DNA of 64,000 nucleotides from Bacillus sp. Marseille-Q3570. GTDB lineage: Bacteria; Bacillota; Bacilli; Bacillales; Fictibacillaceae. The notes under the pieces were generated by a model. The model was not told the DNA's origin. It saw only the letters and a list, made by a program, of their open reading frames with translations, and made no database searches. Positions 43,455-53,664 of this stretch are shown one piece after another; the first letter of the stretch is position 1; each line of letters starts with the position of its first letter. The DNA lies in contig NZ_CAMGYZ010000005.1 of assembly GCF_946151055.1 (NCBI RefSeq), positions 330,250 to 394,249 of the forward strand, in the 5' to 3' direction. A program made the translations under genes and the position numbers.

Positions 43455-43981
43455 TGCGGAAGACTGAGCGTCATCCTGTTAAGGGAAGCAATGCGCTCTG
43501 GCAGATCTACAAGACGGTGCCGTTCCACAAGGTACTGAAAAACTTCGTAGTCATCCAGCTCGCGAGATATACCCCGATCATTCCAGTGAAGAACTGGCTG
43601 TACCGCACGTTTCTAGGTATGGAAGTAGGCGGACAGACAGCTTTTGCTTTGATGGTCATGGTCGATATCATGTTTCCTGAACGGATTTCGGTCGGTCGAA
43701 ACACCATCATCGGATATAATACGACAATTTTAACGCATGAATATTTGATAAAAGAGTATCGTCTTGGTAATGTAAATATTGGAGATGAAGTGATGATCGG
43801 GGCCAACAGTACGATTCTGCCCGGTGTGACGATCGGTGACGGAGCCGTCGTTTCAGCAGGTACATTGGTACATAGGGATGTTGAACCCGGTTCATTCGTA
43901 GGCGGAAATCCGATGCGGCTCATCTATACGAAAGACGAGATGGCCGAACATAAACAAATGTCGGATACTGACGATATATAG
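43454..43981 (+). CDS. yvoF: Acyltransferase with left-handed beta-helix (YvoF)
   Basis: The 175-residue protein has hexapeptide repeats of the left-handed beta-helix type (VNIGDEVMIGANSTILPGVT, IGDGAVVSAGTLV) and the C-terminal VGGNPMRLIY seen in maltose/galactoside O-acetyltransferase relatives. The acceptor is unknown. It follows ppaX with overlapping codons as in B. subtilis. A catalytic histidine is likely in ILTHEYLIKEY. Confidence 0.88.
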   Translation: MRKTERHPVKGSNALWQIYKTVPFHKVLKNFVVIQLARYTPIIPVKNWLYRTFLGMEVGGQTAFALMVMVDIMFPERISVGRNTIIGYNTTILTHEYLIKEYRLGNVNIGDEVMIGANSTILPGVTIGDGAVVSAGTLVHRDVEPGSFVGGNPMRLIYTKDEMAEHKQMSDTDDI

Positions 43982-43999
43982 ATTAAAGGTGGGTGTCAC

Positions 44000-44530
44000 A
44001 TGGAACAAAAGAAGAGAATGTCGTTGATCTACATGAATGGTGAGTTCCAAATAAGCGATGCTTGGGTTCGTCCGGCGATTCAGAAGAAATCGAAAAAAGA
44101 AACAGAGCAACAGGACCGGTTCTTCTTTTTGTCAGCCGTATCCCGACTAAGAGGCAGCGATTATATCCGCGATGCTTATTGGAATGGGAACGAAGCAGTC
44201 ATCCGTTTTGAAAACAGTGATCACGTCAGTCCTGAATATCTGGATGATTATGATCATTATTTTTCCACGAAATTAAAGATAGGTAAACTGCTTCTTGATA
44301 ACCTTGTTTATCTGTTCAAGGAGCTTCCATATATATCAATGTTGAAAATTGCGGTGCCTTTCCAGTCAAGTGAGCTGGTGGTCCATATTCATCGAAAACA
44401 ATTGGAAAAATATCTGCAGACCGACTTCAGTTATTTCAAGAATGCCCATAGATGCCAGTTCCATTTCCATGTACAGGAGCGGGATGTACGCCGTTTCGTC
44501 CATCGTTATGTGAACCACGTCTATAAGTAA
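44000..44530 (+). CDS. Unknown 176-residue protein, last gene of the hprK operon
   Basis: I do not recognise a domain. The protein is soluble, mixed helix and strand, rich in aromatic and basic residues (HRCQFHFHVQERDVRRFVHRY, given in part), and lacks a signal or membrane segment. AAAGGTGGGTG precedes the ATG and the gene lies 18 bp after yvoF. A strong terminator follows at 44549. By position it belongs to the hprK–lgt–yvoD–ppaX–yvoF operon. Confidence 0.65.
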   Translation: MEQKKRMSLIYMNGEFQISDAWVRPAIQKKSKKETEQQDRFFFLSAVSRLRGSDYIRDAYWNGNEAVIRFENSDHVSPEYLDDYDHYFSTKLKIGKLLLDNLVYLFKELPYISMLKIAVPFQSSELVVHIHRKQLEKYLQTDFSYFKNAHRCQFHFHVQERDVRRFVHRYVNHVYK

Positions 44531-44548
44531 GCTGAAATTGGATTGTGC

Positions 44549-44621
44549 GAGCCTCATTCTGAGAGAATCCCGAACCCGACTTGGTGTTTGTAGCGATTCC
44601 TTCAGAATGGGGCTCCTTTTG
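44549..44621 (+). terminator. Long terminator of the hprK operon
   Basis: GAGCCTCATTCTGA (44549–44562) pairs with TCAGAATGGGGCTC (44602–44615), with further inner pairing GAATC/GATTC, followed by CTTTT. Confidence 0.85.
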
Positions 44622-44662
44622 TGTTGTTCTGGTATGGGGGCTGAAATTTTAGCAGTGGGAGC

Positions 44663-44848
44663 TAACGGACAGGGGAGCCGTTATTTGTGTCGAAAAGGGG
44701 TGTTCCAGAAATTCAGCGGACACCAGGGCCGTTATTTGAGGTGAAACACGTTGATTCGGGCTGGTATTCTCGAAATAGCGTCTCTGGTGTCCGTTAGGTT
44801 CGAAAAACTGGGGGTTTTGATGCAAATAAGGTCTCCTGTGTCCGTTAA
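44663..44848 (+). repeat. Family C element C2 (A-A-B-B, CGGACA variant)
   Basis: Boxes A at 44663 and 44714 (TAACGGACAGGGGAGCCG; CAGCGGACACCAGGGCCG) and boxes B at 44774 and 44825 (ending GTGTCCGTTA) face each other. Both box pairs have a 51-bp step. Confidence 0.8.
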
Positions 44849-44875
44849 GGTACTATCGTCTTGTTCAAAAGGAAA

Positions 44876-44905
44876 AACCACTGGTGAACCAGTGGTTTCG
44901 TTATT
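44876..44905. terminator. Terminator between the hprK operon and cax
   Basis: AACCACTGG (44876–44884), loop TGAA, CCAGTGGTT (44889–44897), with A and T runs on the two sides. It serves the minus-strand antiporter gene and can work in both directions. Confidence 0.9.
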
Positions 44906-44923
44906 TTACAAAACAGTCCTATT

Positions 44924-45982
44924 CTAAAGAAGGTAGAAACCGACGCCCATTATGAAGTAGGCGGCGAGCAGGGTGGCGCCTTCGAACCAGTTCGTGTCTC
45001 CGTCGTTTGCGATCGTATTCGTCAACAGGACCGCAAGAACCATGGCGACGAGTTCTGGAACGGTAAAGACGAGAGCCATCGGTGTCGGGAAAATCAGCGA
45101 GAGCAGCACGAGTACCGGTGCGACGAACATCGCGATTTGCAGCGTCGAACCAACCGCAATTTCGACCGCTATATCCATTTTGTTCTTGTACGCCATGATG
45201 ATTGCAGAGGCGTGTTCAGCTGCATTACCGACAATCGCAACGATGATGACCCCGATGAAAACTTCGCTCCATCCGAATTGTTCTCCTACCGTTTCGAATG
45301 TGTGGACGAGCGCTTCACTCACATACGCGACAGCAGCAGTAGCTAACGCCAGGATGATCAACGCTTTCTTTCCGGTCCATTCAGCCTCTTCCTCATGAGC
45401 TTCCTCATCTCCGCCTTCACTGCTATAAACACCACGGTGGGTCACCAGTTTAAAGAAGAGCGCGGCCAGGTATAGGCCGATCAAAATGCATGAAACCCAA
45501 ATGCTTAACGTCAACGCTTCAGCATCATTCAAGTTCATCGCGAAAATTTCAGGGAAAACGAAGGCGACGACCACCCCGAACATAAGCAGGGCTGAATTAT
45601 GCCTTGCATCGTGGACATTGAACCTTTGCCTTTTAAAACGTAAGCCCCCTACGAAAAACGAAAGTCCTCCGACAAGCAGGAGGTTCCCAAGGACAGAACC
45701 TGTCAAGGATGCAAGCACGATCGAGACATATCCTGCTTTCAAGGCAAAAATCGAGATGATGAGCTCGACAGCATTTCCGAAGGTGGCATTTAAAAGTCCT
45801 CCTATTCTTGGGCCAGAGTGGATCGCCAGACTTTCAGTTGCACGTCCCATATATGCTGCAAGAGCAACGATGGTGAGACAATATACGATGAACATGATTG
45901 CTTCCGGCCAGTGAAGCAGATTACCAGCCACAGATAAAGGAACACCAATTACGATTGCAAGGAAAAAGATTTTGTTGAACAT
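44924..45982 (-). CDS. cax: Calcium/proton antiporter (CaCA family)
   Basis: A membrane exchanger of the Cax type that pumps Ca2+ out using the proton gradient. The 352 residues have about 11 hydrophobic segments. The two alpha repeats carry GLLNATFGNAVELIISIFAL and GNAAEHASAIIMA, with the conserved glutamates. A short acidic loop (GGDEEAHEEEAEW) lies between the halves. The start MFNKIFFL is chosen because AGAAGG lies 6 bases upstream; 32 more upstream codons are open. It is a single-gene unit; the 450-bp upstream region is listed separately. Confidence 0.92.
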   Translation of the reverse strand: MFNKIFFLAIVIGVPLSVAGNLLHWPEAIMFIVYCLTIVALAAYMGRATESLAIHSGPRIGGLLNATFGNAVELIISIFALKAGYVSIVLASLTGSVLGNLLLVGGLSFFVGGLRFKRQRFNVHDARHNSALLMFGVVVAFVFPEIFAMNLNDAEALTLSIWVSCILIGLYLAALFFKLVTHRGVYSSEGGDEEAHEEEAEWTGKKALIILALATAAVAYVSEALVHTFETVGEQFGWSEVFIGVIIVAIVGNAAEHASAIIMAYKNKMDIAVEIAVGSTLQIAMFVAPVLVLLSLIFPTPMALVFTVPELVAMVLAVLLTNTIANDGDTNWFEGATLLAAYFIMGVGFYLL

Positions 45983-46431
45983 AAGAAACCTTCTTTCGTT
46001 ATCGAATTTTCGTTCATATATTGCAGATTTCCCTTTGAAAGCGAGGCTATATCCAAAGATGTAGAATGCGACAATCAACCTTATGTAATTTACAAGAAGT
46101 TGGGGTATAGCTAAAGTAACTTATAAGCTATATTGTATTCATTTTATCTTATGTTACTCCCGAATATAAGAAGGACCTCAACCAAGAGTCAAGTTTTTGG
46201 ACTACGACTATTTAAAGAGGCATAAATAGGGTAAAGATAAAACGTCAGAAGATAAAATTTTCGGTTGACGTGTTTTTGTAAGAAAGTTAGACTACTTATT
46301 ATACCTTTATCTTGTTAGTTAATTAGCGAACTAAAGGATTTGTGTGGAACCACCTTTGCCCCCTTTATACTGTCTCATTGAAAAAGAGCTTGTTTGCGAG
46401 GGAAAACGCATTCGTGCATAACCTGTTAAAA
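45983..46431. other. Long region between cax and element C3
   Basis: No credible gene was found in these 449 bp. It is AT-rich. A hairpin ACGTCA (46242–46247)/TGACGT (46266–46271) followed by GTTTTT resembles a terminator, but no transcript ending there is evident. The cax promoter must lie in the first part. Confidence 0.45.
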
Positions 46432-46618
46432 TTAGAGGACATCTGTTCCGTTATCTGTGACAAAAAGGGTTGATTTCAAAAATTAGAGGACAACTGTTCC
46501 GCTATTTGCGGAAATCGATCGTGATTTCCTCTGGTTTTAGGCGAGTAAGGTCCCTGGTGTCCTCTAATTTTTTTAAAACGGAGGATATGGGGCAATTAAG
46601 GTCTCTGTTGTCCACTAA
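46432..46618 (+). repeat. Family C element C3 (A-A-B-B), upstream of his
   Basis: Boxes A at 46432 and 46483 (TTAGAGGACATCTGTTCC; TTAGAGGACAACTGTTCC), boxes B ending at 46567 and 46618 (GTGTCCTCTAA; TTGTCCACTAA). The step is 51 bp. It has the opposite orientation to C4, so the two bracket the his operon. Confidence 0.85.
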
Positions 46619-46724
46619 TATGAGTTGGTACAACAAATGCTGGACCATCCGTAAAGGCGTTGCAAAAAAACATAGCCTGACTAACAATTCATTATTAAAT
46701 AGGTCGATTCGGAGAGTGAGTGTT

Positions 46725-47903
46725 GTGACGAAACCATTAGTGTTTGAAAAACCTTTAGGTATGCGGGATACGTTACCAAACCTGTATGAGATCAAATCAG
46801 CGAGCCGGGCTGCGATGGAACAAGCTGTCCAGAAATGGGGATACCGGTTCATGCAGACGCCGACGGTCGAATATTACGATACTGTAGGGGAAGCTTCAGC
46901 GACCCTGGAACAGCAGCTTTTCAAATTACTCGATCAAGAAGGGAAGACCCTTGTTTTGAGACCGGATATGACAGCTCCGATCGCACGGGTAGCATCATCA
47001 ACGCTGCAAAATGAATCACAGCCGATGCGTATCGCTTATTCGGCGAATGTATTCCGTGCCCAGCAGCAAGAGGGAGGTCGTCCTGCGGAGTTTGAGCAAT
47101 TCGGTATTGAATTGATCGGAGATGGCTCGACAAGTGCCGATGGAGAAGTGATCGCGTTGATGATCGAGACGCTTGAACATGTCGGCCTTGAAAACTTTCA
47201 AGTCGCTGTCGGTCACCTTGGCTATGTGGATGCGTTATTCAAGGAGATTCTCGGAACGGACCAGCGTGTCGAAACGCTGAAACGTTTTTTATATGAAAAG
47301 AATTACGTAGGGTACAAACAGCATGTGAAGAAGCTGCCATTGTCTTCAATCGACCAGAAGCGTCTTCTCGACTTTCTCCATCTGAGAGGTGAAAACAAGC
47401 TGGAGGATGCGGAAAAGCTGATCACATCTACCCGGGGTTATGAGGCGATCGAAGAACTTCATGCTTTGAGAGATTGCTTGAAAGCTTACGGCGTCAATGA
47501 CATCGCTACGCTTGATCTCACATTGGTCAGTCACATGACCTACTACACAGGTGTGGTTTTTGAAGGGTATGCCCCAGAACTTGGTTCTCCGATCAGCAAT
47601 GGGGGACGTTATGATGCGCTCCTCGCGAAATTCGATAAAGAAGCGAAGGCGACCGGGTTCGGTATCCATCTTGATTACTTGATGGAAGCAATCCGGCCGG
47701 TAGAAACGAAAGCTTTCACGCATTGCGTCGTGTTTTCAGAAGGCCAGCGTAAGGAAGCCTATGCGTTCGGTAAGAAGCTGAGAGATCAGGGTGAAACCGT
47801 CGTGGTTCAGGACATCAAGGGTATCGAGAGTCTTGATGCGTTTACTGGACAATTTTCAAATGTGACGTATTATCTCGGAAAAGAAGAGGGGGGAGAGCAG
47901 TGA
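46725..47903 (+). CDS. hisZ: ATP phosphoribosyltransferase regulatory subunit
   Basis: HisZ is a catalytically silent histidyl-tRNA synthetase paralogue that activates short-form HisG. The 392 residues have class II synthetase-like motifs ([40 protein letters not shown]). The GTG at 46725 follows GGAGAG and matches known N-termini; the open frame back to 46470 runs through repeat C3 and is rejected. No T-box was seen upstream. It opens an eight-gene operon in B. subtilis order. Confidence 0.95.
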   Translation: MTKPLVFEKPLGMRDTLPNLYEIKSASRAAMEQAVQKWGYRFMQTPTVEYYDTVGEASATLEQQLFKLLDQEGKTLVLRPDMTAPIARVASSTLQNESQPMRIAYSANVFRAQQQEGGRPAEFEQFGIELIGDGSTSADGEVIALMIETLEHVGLENFQVAVGHLGYVDALFKEILGTDQRVETLKRFLYEKNYVGYKQHVKKLPLSSIDQKRLLDFLHLRGENKLEDAEKLITSTRGYEAIEELHALRDCLKAYGVNDIATLDLTLVSHMTYYTGVVFEGYAPELGSPISNGGRYDALLAKFDKEAKATGFGIHLDYLMEAIRPVETKAFTHCVVFSEGQRKEAYAFGKKLRDQGETVVVQDIKGIESLDAFTGQFSNVTYYLGKEEGGEQ

Positions 47904-48547
47904 GTCCATCTACATTGACGATTGCGATGCCGAAAGGGCGGATTTTCGAGGAAGCTGTACAGTTGCTTCGGGAAGCTGACTACACTCTTCCACCTGAGTT
48001 CGAGGATTCACGCAAACTGATCCTTGAGATCGAAGAGGCGGATTTGCGTTTTATATTGGCAAAACCGATGGATGTTCCAACTTATGTGGAGCATGGTGTC
48101 GCAGATGTCGGAATCGCAGGGAAGGATGTCATGCTTGAAGAAAAGCGGGACGTCTATGAAGTGCTGGATCTAGGGATTTCCCGTTGTTATCTGGCGGTTG
48201 CAGGACTTCCAGATACAGAACTGGATACCGTCGCCCCGAAAATTGCAACGAAATATCCGAATGTTGCTTCAAATTATTTCAGAAGCCAGGGGAAGCAGGT
48301 CGAGATCATCAAGCTGAACGGGTCGATTGAATTGGCCCCGCTGATCGGTCTGGCAGATCGGATTGTCGATATCGTCTCGACCGGCCGGACATTGAAAGAG
48401 AATGGACTAGTTGAAACGGAACGGATTCTTGATATAACATCGCGGTTCATCGTCAACCCAGTCAGTTACCGGATCAAAGCAGATGCGATCGATGAGATGG
48501 TAAGTCGGTTGGAAAAGGTCATTGAAGGGGAGGAGATCACGCGATGA
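47900..48547 (+). CDS. hisG: ATP phosphoribosyltransferase, short form
   Basis: First enzyme of histidine synthesis: joins ATP and PRPP to phosphoribosyl-ATP. The 215 residues are the short form that lacks the regulatory C-terminal domain and needs HisZ. The signature [19 protein letters not shown] is present, with [12 protein letters not shown] at the start. The GTG start overlaps the hisZ stop by 4 bp. Confidence 0.97.
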   Translation: MSPSTLTIAMPKGRIFEEAVQLLREADYTLPPEFEDSRKLILEIEEADLRFILAKPMDVPTYVEHGVADVGIAGKDVMLEEKRDVYEVLDLGISRCYLAVAGLPDTELDTVAPKIATKYPNVASNYFRSQGKQVEIIKLNGSIELAPLIGLADRIVDIVSTGRTLKENGLVETERILDITSRFIVNPVSYRIKADAIDEMVSRLEKVIEGEEITR

Positions 48548-49812
48548 AAATCCAGCAATTGAAGGGGACTGTGCCTCGAAAGCAACTGAATCAAGGGACT
48601 GAAGAACAAAGGCAGGCTGTACTTGGAATCCTTGAACAGGTGAAAGCAGAAGGGGATCAGGCTCTCTTCGAATTGACGAAGAAATTTGACGGAGCTGAGC
48701 TTGAATCGTTGAAGGTGACGAAGGTCGAAATCGAAAAAGCGTATGAATCCCTGGATGAAGAAGTCATCGAAATCATCCAGGAGGCTGCGCGGAACATCAA
48801 AGTCTATCATAAAAAGCAAATCCGTGAATCATGGATGATGACGAGCGATGACGGCTCGGTTCTTGGACAGAAGATCACACCGCTGGATTCGGTCGGTGTC
48901 TATGTTCCAGGCGGTACGGCTGAATATCCTTCATCTGTCCTTATGGGGGCGATTCCGGCGAAGGTAGCAGGAGTTGAGAGGATTGCGATGACGACACCTC
49001 CGCGCCCGGATGGGACGCTCCCGGCAAGTGTATTGGTCGCTGCAAATGAGAGTGGTGTCAACGAGATTTATAAAGTAGGAGGCGCCCAGGCAATCGGCGC
49101 TTTGGCGTTCGGAACAAAGTCGGTTGTCCCTGTCGATAAAATCGTCGGACCGGGTAACATCTATGTCGCTTTGGCGAAGCGGGAAGTATTCGGACATGTC
49201 GGCATCGATATGATTGCTGGACCGAGTGAAATCCTCATCTATGCGGATGATACGGCGAACCCGGCCCATCTGGCGGCAGATCTTCTGTCCCAGGCGGAAC
49301 ATGATCAGATGGCCTCTGCGATTCTTGTGACGACGTCGGTCGAAGTGGCGGAAGAGACGTCGAGGGAAGTGATCCGCCAGCTTGAAAGCCTCCCGCGCAA
49401 AGCAATTGCAGAAGCGTCTGTGATCAGCAATGGCGTCATTTATGTAGCGAATACGGAGGAAGAAGCGATCGTGGCGGTCAATGAGCTCGCCCCGGAACAC
49501 CTTGAGATTGTCGCGCACGAGCCGTTCGAGCTGCTCGGTCAGATCAGGCATGCGGGTGCGATTTTTCTTGGTAAAAACAGTGCGGAGCCGATCGGGGACT
49601 ATTTTGCAGGACCGAACCACGTGCTCCCGACAAGCGGAACAGCACGTTTTTCCAGCCCGTTGAGTGTTGATGATTTTACGAAAAAATCAAGTATCATTTC
49701 ATATGGGACCGACGCTTTATTCGAGCATGGCCGAAAGATTAGTAAACTAGCTCGTATTGAAGGGTTGGAAGCCCATGCGCGAGCGATCGATTACCGATTG
49801 GAGGAAGAGTGA
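48544..49812 (+). CDS. hisD: Histidinol dehydrogenase
   Basis: Catalyses the last two oxidation steps from histidinol to histidine with NAD+ and zinc. The 422 residues carry the family signature region ([31 protein letters not shown]), the zinc ligands in [13 protein letters not shown] and the C-terminal GLEAHARAI. It overlaps hisG by 4 bp. Confidence 0.97.
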   Translation: MKIQQLKGTVPRKQLNQGTEEQRQAVLGILEQVKAEGDQALFELTKKFDGAELESLKVTKVEIEKAYESLDEEVIEIIQEAARNIKVYHKKQIRESWMMTSDDGSVLGQKITPLDSVGVYVPGGTAEYPSSVLMGAIPAKVAGVERIAMTTPPRPDGTLPASVLVAANESGVNEIYKVGGAQAIGALAFGTKSVVPVDKIVGPGNIYVALAKREVFGHVGIDMIAGPSEILIYADDTANPAHLAADLLSQAEHDQMASAILVTTSVEVAEETSREVIRQLESLPRKAIAEASVISNGVIYVANTEEEAIVAVNELAPEHLEIVAHEPFELLGQIRHAGAIFLGKNSAEPIGDYFAGPNHVLPTSGTARFSSPLSVDDFTKKSSIISYGTDALFEHGRKISKLARIEGLEAHARAIDYRLEEE

Positions 49813-49815
49813 GAA

Positions 49816-50406
49816 ATGACAGGACGAAAAGCGGAAATTTCACGTAAGACGAATGAAACGAACATCAGGCTAAACCTCCAGATCGACGGAGAGGGGCAAT
49901 CTGATATCCAGTCTCCAGTCCCGTTTTTGAATCATATGCTCGATCTGTGGACCCGCCATGGGTTATTTGATCTGAAGGTCGATGCGGAAGGCGATACGGA
50001 GATTGACGATCATCATACGACAGAGGACATCGGCATCTGTTTAGGACATGCCCTGATTGAGGCTCTAGGTGATAAAAAAGGGATCCGCAGGTACGGGAAT
50101 GCAATCGTCCCGATGGATGAAGCGTTAGCGCAAGTTGTCATCGACTTGAGCAACCGGCCGCACCTTGAGCTGAAAGCGGATCTTCCATCTGCCAAACTCG
50201 GTACCTTCGATACGGAGCTTGTGCACGAGTTTTTATCGAAGCTTGCGATTGAAGCGCGAATGAACCTACATGTGATCGTCCATCACGGATCGAACACGCA
50301 CCATATCATCGAAGCGATCTTCAAGGCACTTGGACGGGCGCTGGATGAAGCGACTCAGATCGATCCGAGGGTTAAAGGCGTACCCTCAACGAAAGGAATG
50401 CTGTAA
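49816..50406 (+). CDS. hisB: Imidazoleglycerol-phosphate dehydratase
   Basis: Dehydrates imidazole glycerol phosphate to imidazole acetol phosphate with Mn2+. The 196 residues show the paired metal motifs [17 protein letters not shown] and [19 protein letters not shown]. It is the single-domain form typical of Bacillus. Three bases separate it from hisD, and hisH starts at the next base after its stop. Confidence 0.97.
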   Translation: MTGRKAEISRKTNETNIRLNLQIDGEGQSDIQSPVPFLNHMLDLWTRHGLFDLKVDAEGDTEIDDHHTTEDIGICLGHALIEALGDKKGIRRYGNAIVPMDEALAQVVIDLSNRPHLELKADLPSAKLGTFDTELVHEFLSKLAIEARMNLHVIVHHGSNTHHIIEAIFKALGRALDEATQIDPRVKGVPSTKGML

Positions 50407-51054
50407 ATGATCGGGATTGTCGATTACGGAATGGGAAACCTCCACTCAGTACAAAATGCGCTTAAACGACTGGAGATCGATCATTTCATATCAGAGCGAA
50501 AAGAAGAGCTGGCTACAGCGGATGCGTTGTTGCTGCCGGGCGTCGGCGCTTTTAAGGACGCGATGCATGCGTTGAAAAAAGACGGGATGGCACAGTTCAT
50601 CGTCGATGAGGTGGAAGCTGGAAAGCCGCTTTTCGGAATATGTCTCGGCATGCAGCTTTTGTTCGAGGAAAGTGAAGAGAATGGATTGACGGATGGACTC
50701 AGTCTTTTACCTGGTCGTGTTGTACGGTTCCCGGGGATCACAGCTGATGGGACTACATATAAGGTGCCGCATATGGGCTGGAATCGGATGATCATCCAAC
50801 AGCCGGAATCTCCTTTATTGCAGAATCTCAGCACGGACTTCGTTTATTTCGTGCATTCGTATCTTGTTCAGACGGAGGACAGGGACGTGTTGCTTGCGAC
50901 GGCTGATTATTTTGAAGAAGTTCCGGCTGTCGTCGGCCGCTGTCATATTTTCGGAGCGCAATTCCATCCGGAAAAGAGCAGCGATGCCGGCATGGAAATC
51001 CTGAAAAACTTCGGTGATTATGTGGAGAGGAGGCAGAAGGATGAAGCGATTTGA
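50407..51054 (+). CDS. hisH: Imidazole glycerol phosphate synthase, glutaminase subunit
   Basis: Provides ammonia from glutamine to HisF. The 215 residues have the class I amidotransferase triad: Cys in [11 protein letters not shown], and His and Glu in [11 protein letters not shown]. It overlaps hisA by 14 bp. Confidence 0.97.
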   Translation: MIGIVDYGMGNLHSVQNALKRLEIDHFISERKEELATADALLLPGVGAFKDAMHALKKDGMAQFIVDEVEAGKPLFGICLGMQLLFEESEENGLTDGLSLLPGRVVRFPGITADGTTYKVPHMGWNRMIIQQPESPLLQNLSTDFVYFVHSYLVQTEDRDVLLATADYFEEVPAVVGRCHIFGAQFHPEKSSDAGMEILKNFGDYVERRQKDEAI

Positions 51055-51775
51055 ACTGTATCCAGCAATCGATATGCGCGGAGGCAAATGCGTCCGGCTT
51101 TTTCAAGGGGATTATGATCAGGAGACCGTCTATGGCGATTCCCCGTTCGAAATGGCGAAGCATTTTGCAGAGCAGGGTGCAAGCTGGATCCATATGGTCG
51201 ATCTCGACGGTGCGAAGACTGCCGAAAAAGTGAACCATAAACATGTCCTTCAGGTAGCCTCTGATCTTGATGTGAAGGTTCAGGTCGGCGGCGGTATCCG
51301 CTCAGAAGAGGATATTGATTTTTACTTGAAAAATGGTGTGGACCGGGTCATTTTAGGGAGTGTTGCCGTTAAAAATCCAGCATTCACGAAGGAGATGCTG
51401 CAGAAATACGGGGAGCGGATCGCGATCGGACTCGATGCCCGCGATGGTTATGTGGCGACAGAAGGCTGGCTTGACAACTCCGAAGTGAAGGCTGTCGAGC
51501 TTGCGAAGGAACTTGTTGAGGCTGGAGCTCGGCACTTCATTTTTACCGATATTTCACGTGACGGAACCCTCGAAGGCCCGAATGTCGAAGCGATTACGGA
51601 GCTTGCGAAGGAATCAGACGCTGAGGTGATTGCTTCCGGTGGCGTCAGCTCACTGGAAGATCTTCAGGTTTTGGCTGGACGGAAGAAGGATGGAATTGAA
51701 GGTGCGATTATAGGGAAGGCGCTGTATACGGAGCGTTTCACTCTTTCAGAAGCACTAGAAAAGGTAGGTCAATAG
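51041..51775 (+). CDS. hisA: ProFAR isomerase
   Basis: Isomerises the ProFAR intermediate on a TIM barrel with two phosphate-binding sites. The 244 residues start [19 protein letters not shown] and contain [12 protein letters not shown] and the second half motif TDISRDGTL. The ATG at 51041 follows AGGAGG inside the end of hisH; the frame from 51014 is an extension. Confidence 0.97.
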   Translation: MKRFELYPAIDMRGGKCVRLFQGDYDQETVYGDSPFEMAKHFAEQGASWIHMVDLDGAKTAEKVNHKHVLQVASDLDVKVQVGGGIRSEEDIDFYLKNGVDRVILGSVAVKNPAFTKEMLQKYGERIAIGLDARDGYVATEGWLDNSEVKAVELAKELVEAGARHFIFTDISRDGTLEGPNVEAITELAKESDAEVIASGGVSSLEDLQVLAGRKKDGIEGAIIGKALYTERFTLSEALEKVGQ

Positions 51776-52534
51776 ATGTTAACGAAACGGATTGTACCCT
51801 GTCTGGACGTGAAGGATGGACGGGTCGTAAAAGGTATACAGTTTGTGAATATCATAGATGCGGGGGACCCTGTCGAACTTGCGAAGGCGTACGATGAGCA
51901 AGGGGCGGATGAGCTGGTTTTCCTCGATATTTCTGCTTCCAACGAACGTCGGAACGTGATCATAGACCTTGTCGAACAGGTTGCGGCGACGCTTGCGATC
52001 CCTTTTACAGTGGGAGGCGGCATCAATTCTCTGGAAGATATCAAGAGTGTGCTTCGGGCCGGAGCTGACAAGGTTTCCTTGAATACAGCAGCTGTCAAAA
52101 ATCCGGACCTGATCACGCTCGGATCGGAATACTTCGGCTCCCAATGCATTGTCGTCGCGATCGACGCTCGTTATGATGAGGAGCTCGGTTCATGGCGTGT
52201 GTATACGAATGGCGGTCAGCGATCAACGGATTGGGAAGTGATCGACTGGGCGAAGGAAGCTGTGAAACGAGGCGCCGGGGAGTTGTTGCTCACAAGTATG
52301 GATCGTGATGGTGAAAAATCCGGCTTTCATATCGAGTTGACGAAGGCTGTCCGGGATGCGGTTACAATTCCGGTGATCGCTTCAGGTGGAGCAGGGTCTG
52401 CCGACCATTTTCATGAGGTTTTTGCTGAAGCCGATGCTGACGCAGCTTTAGCAGCTTCGATTTTCCACTATAAAGAAACATCAATTACAGCAGTAAAAGA
52501 TCATTTGAGACAGCAAGGGGTGAATGTCCGATGA
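51776..52534 (+). CDS. hisF: Imidazole glycerol phosphate synthase, cyclase subunit
   Basis: Forms imidazole glycerol phosphate and AICAR from PRFAR with ammonia from HisH. The 252 residues start with [17 protein letters not shown]; catalytic aspartates are in CLDVKDG and [13 protein letters not shown]. The ATG lies directly after the hisA stop, behind AAAGGTAGG. Confidence 0.97.
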   Translation: MLTKRIVPCLDVKDGRVVKGIQFVNIIDAGDPVELAKAYDEQGADELVFLDISASNERRNVIIDLVEQVAATLAIPFTVGGGINSLEDIKSVLRAGADKVSLNTAAVKNPDLITLGSEYFGSQCIVVAIDARYDEELGSWRVYTNGGQRSTDWEVIDWAKEAVKRGAGELLLTSMDRDGEKSGFHIELTKAVRDAVTIPVIASGGAGSADHFHEVFAEADADAALAASIFHYKETSITAVKDHLRQQGVNVR

Positions 52535-53196
52535 AGGTCAGTGAATTACGGTTTGATGAAAAAGGTTTGATTCCGGCAGTCGTCCAGGATGTCGAGAGCA
52601 AGGAAGTACTGACGCTTGCTTATATGAATGAGGAATCGTTGCAAAAATCCCTTGAAACGAAGGAGACCTGGTTCTACAGCCGTTCAAGGCAGGAGCTATG
52701 GCATAAAGGTGAGACGTCAGGGAACACACAGACGATCACCGATATCCGCTACGATTGCGATCAGGATGCGCTGGTTGTGTTAGTAAGGCCGAAGGGACCA
52801 GCTTGTCATAAAGGGACGTTCAGTTGCTTTGACGACTCGCTGTTAGAGGGAGAGGATGGGACCTCGACTGGTGGCGCGCATGGAGTTAGTGCTGACAAGC
52901 TCGCAATCCTTTCAGAGCTTGAACGGTTGATCGCTGAACGGGAGCGCACTCGTCCGGAAGGTTCGTACACGACGTACCTGTTTGAAGAAGGCGTCGATAA
53001 AATCTTGAAAAAAGTCGGGGAGGAAGCGTCAGAGGTGATCATCGCGGCGAAAAACCGTGACAAGGAAGAGCTTTCCTGGGAGTCAGCGGATTTACTTTAT
53101 CATCTGATGGTGCTGCTCCGTGAGCAGGATTTACCGCTTCGTGAGGTTTTAGGCGTGTTGGAAGAACGACATACGAAGAGGAACGAAAAGGAATAA
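52531..53196 (+). CDS. hisI: Bifunctional phosphoribosyl-AMP cyclohydrolase/phosphoribosyl-ATP pyrophosphatase
   Basis: Performs steps 2 and 3 of histidine synthesis. The 221 residues fuse HisI (about 1–110; metal motifs [12 protein letters not shown] and [12 protein letters not shown]) with HisE (about 120–215; [21 protein letters not shown] and [15 protein letters not shown]). It overlaps hisF by 4 bp and closes the operon; its last codons form the first arm of the terminator. Confidence 0.96.
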   Translation: MKVSELRFDEKGLIPAVVQDVESKEVLTLAYMNEESLQKSLETKETWFYSRSRQELWHKGETSGNTQTITDIRYDCDQDALVVLVRPKGPACHKGTFSCFDDSLLEGEDGTSTGGAHGVSADKLAILSELERLIAERERTRPEGSYTTYLFEEGVDKILKKVGEEASEVIIAAKNRDKEELSWESADLLYHLMVLLREQDLPLREVLGVLEERHTKRNEKE

Positions 53197-53215
53197 GTTC
53201 CTTTTCGTTTTTTTG
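53183..53215 (+). terminator. Terminator of the his operon
   Basis: ACGAAAAGGAA (53183–53193) pairs perfectly with TTCCTTTTCGT (53198–53208), then seven T. The stem overlaps the hisI stop codon. Confidence 0.95.
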
Positions 53216-53251
53216 TGCACTACTGATCGTGGTTTTGATAGATCGATACAT

Positions 53252-53438
53252 TTAGCGGACAGGAGAGACCTTATTTTGCTGAAACGGCTATGTTTCATAA
53301 AATTAGAAGACACCAGAGACCTTATTGGGTTAACATCTATAAAAATCAGCCGTGTTTTACGCGCATAGCGGAACAGTTGTCCTCTAATTTTTGAAATCAA
53401 CCCTTTTTGTCACAGATAGCGAAACAGATGTCCTCTAA
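53252..53438 (-). repeat. Family C element C4 (inverted A-A-B-B), downstream of his
   Basis: Read on the minus strand, boxes A start at 53438 and 53387 (TTAGAGGACATCTGTTTC; TTAGAGGACAACTGTTCC) and boxes B end near 53303 and 53252. Box steps are 51 bp. It matches C1 over about 130 bp and C3 over its A-A half. Confidence 0.85.
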
Positions 53439-53664
53439 TTTTTATTGATGGCGTTTTTCAATATTTATGATCGAATTACCGAGAAGTTAAAGCTATTCAT
53501 CTATATATTGGGGTTTAGTGCTGGAAAGTGTGGAATCGTAAGTAAAACACAAGCAATTCCTGTAATTTTCCGTTTATTGAAAACTCTTGATTTGCTGTGT
53601 TCGACAGAGTAAGGGTGTGTTATACTTTCGATGGATAGTTTCAGAGAACGGGTGATTGAATTAA
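53439..53664. other. Region between element C4 and yvcD
   Basis: No gene was found. TATACT (53621–53626) is a plausible -10 box for yvcD, with no strong -35 at the right distance. Confidence 0.4.

Noticed and set aside
46470..46724. N-terminal extension of hisZ
   Set aside because: It would translate repeat element C3. The GTG at 46725 has a ribosome binding site and gives the standard HisZ start.
46600..46724. T-box leader for the his operon
   Set aside because: No T-box sequence (GGTGGNACCGCG type) or following terminator was found before hisZ.
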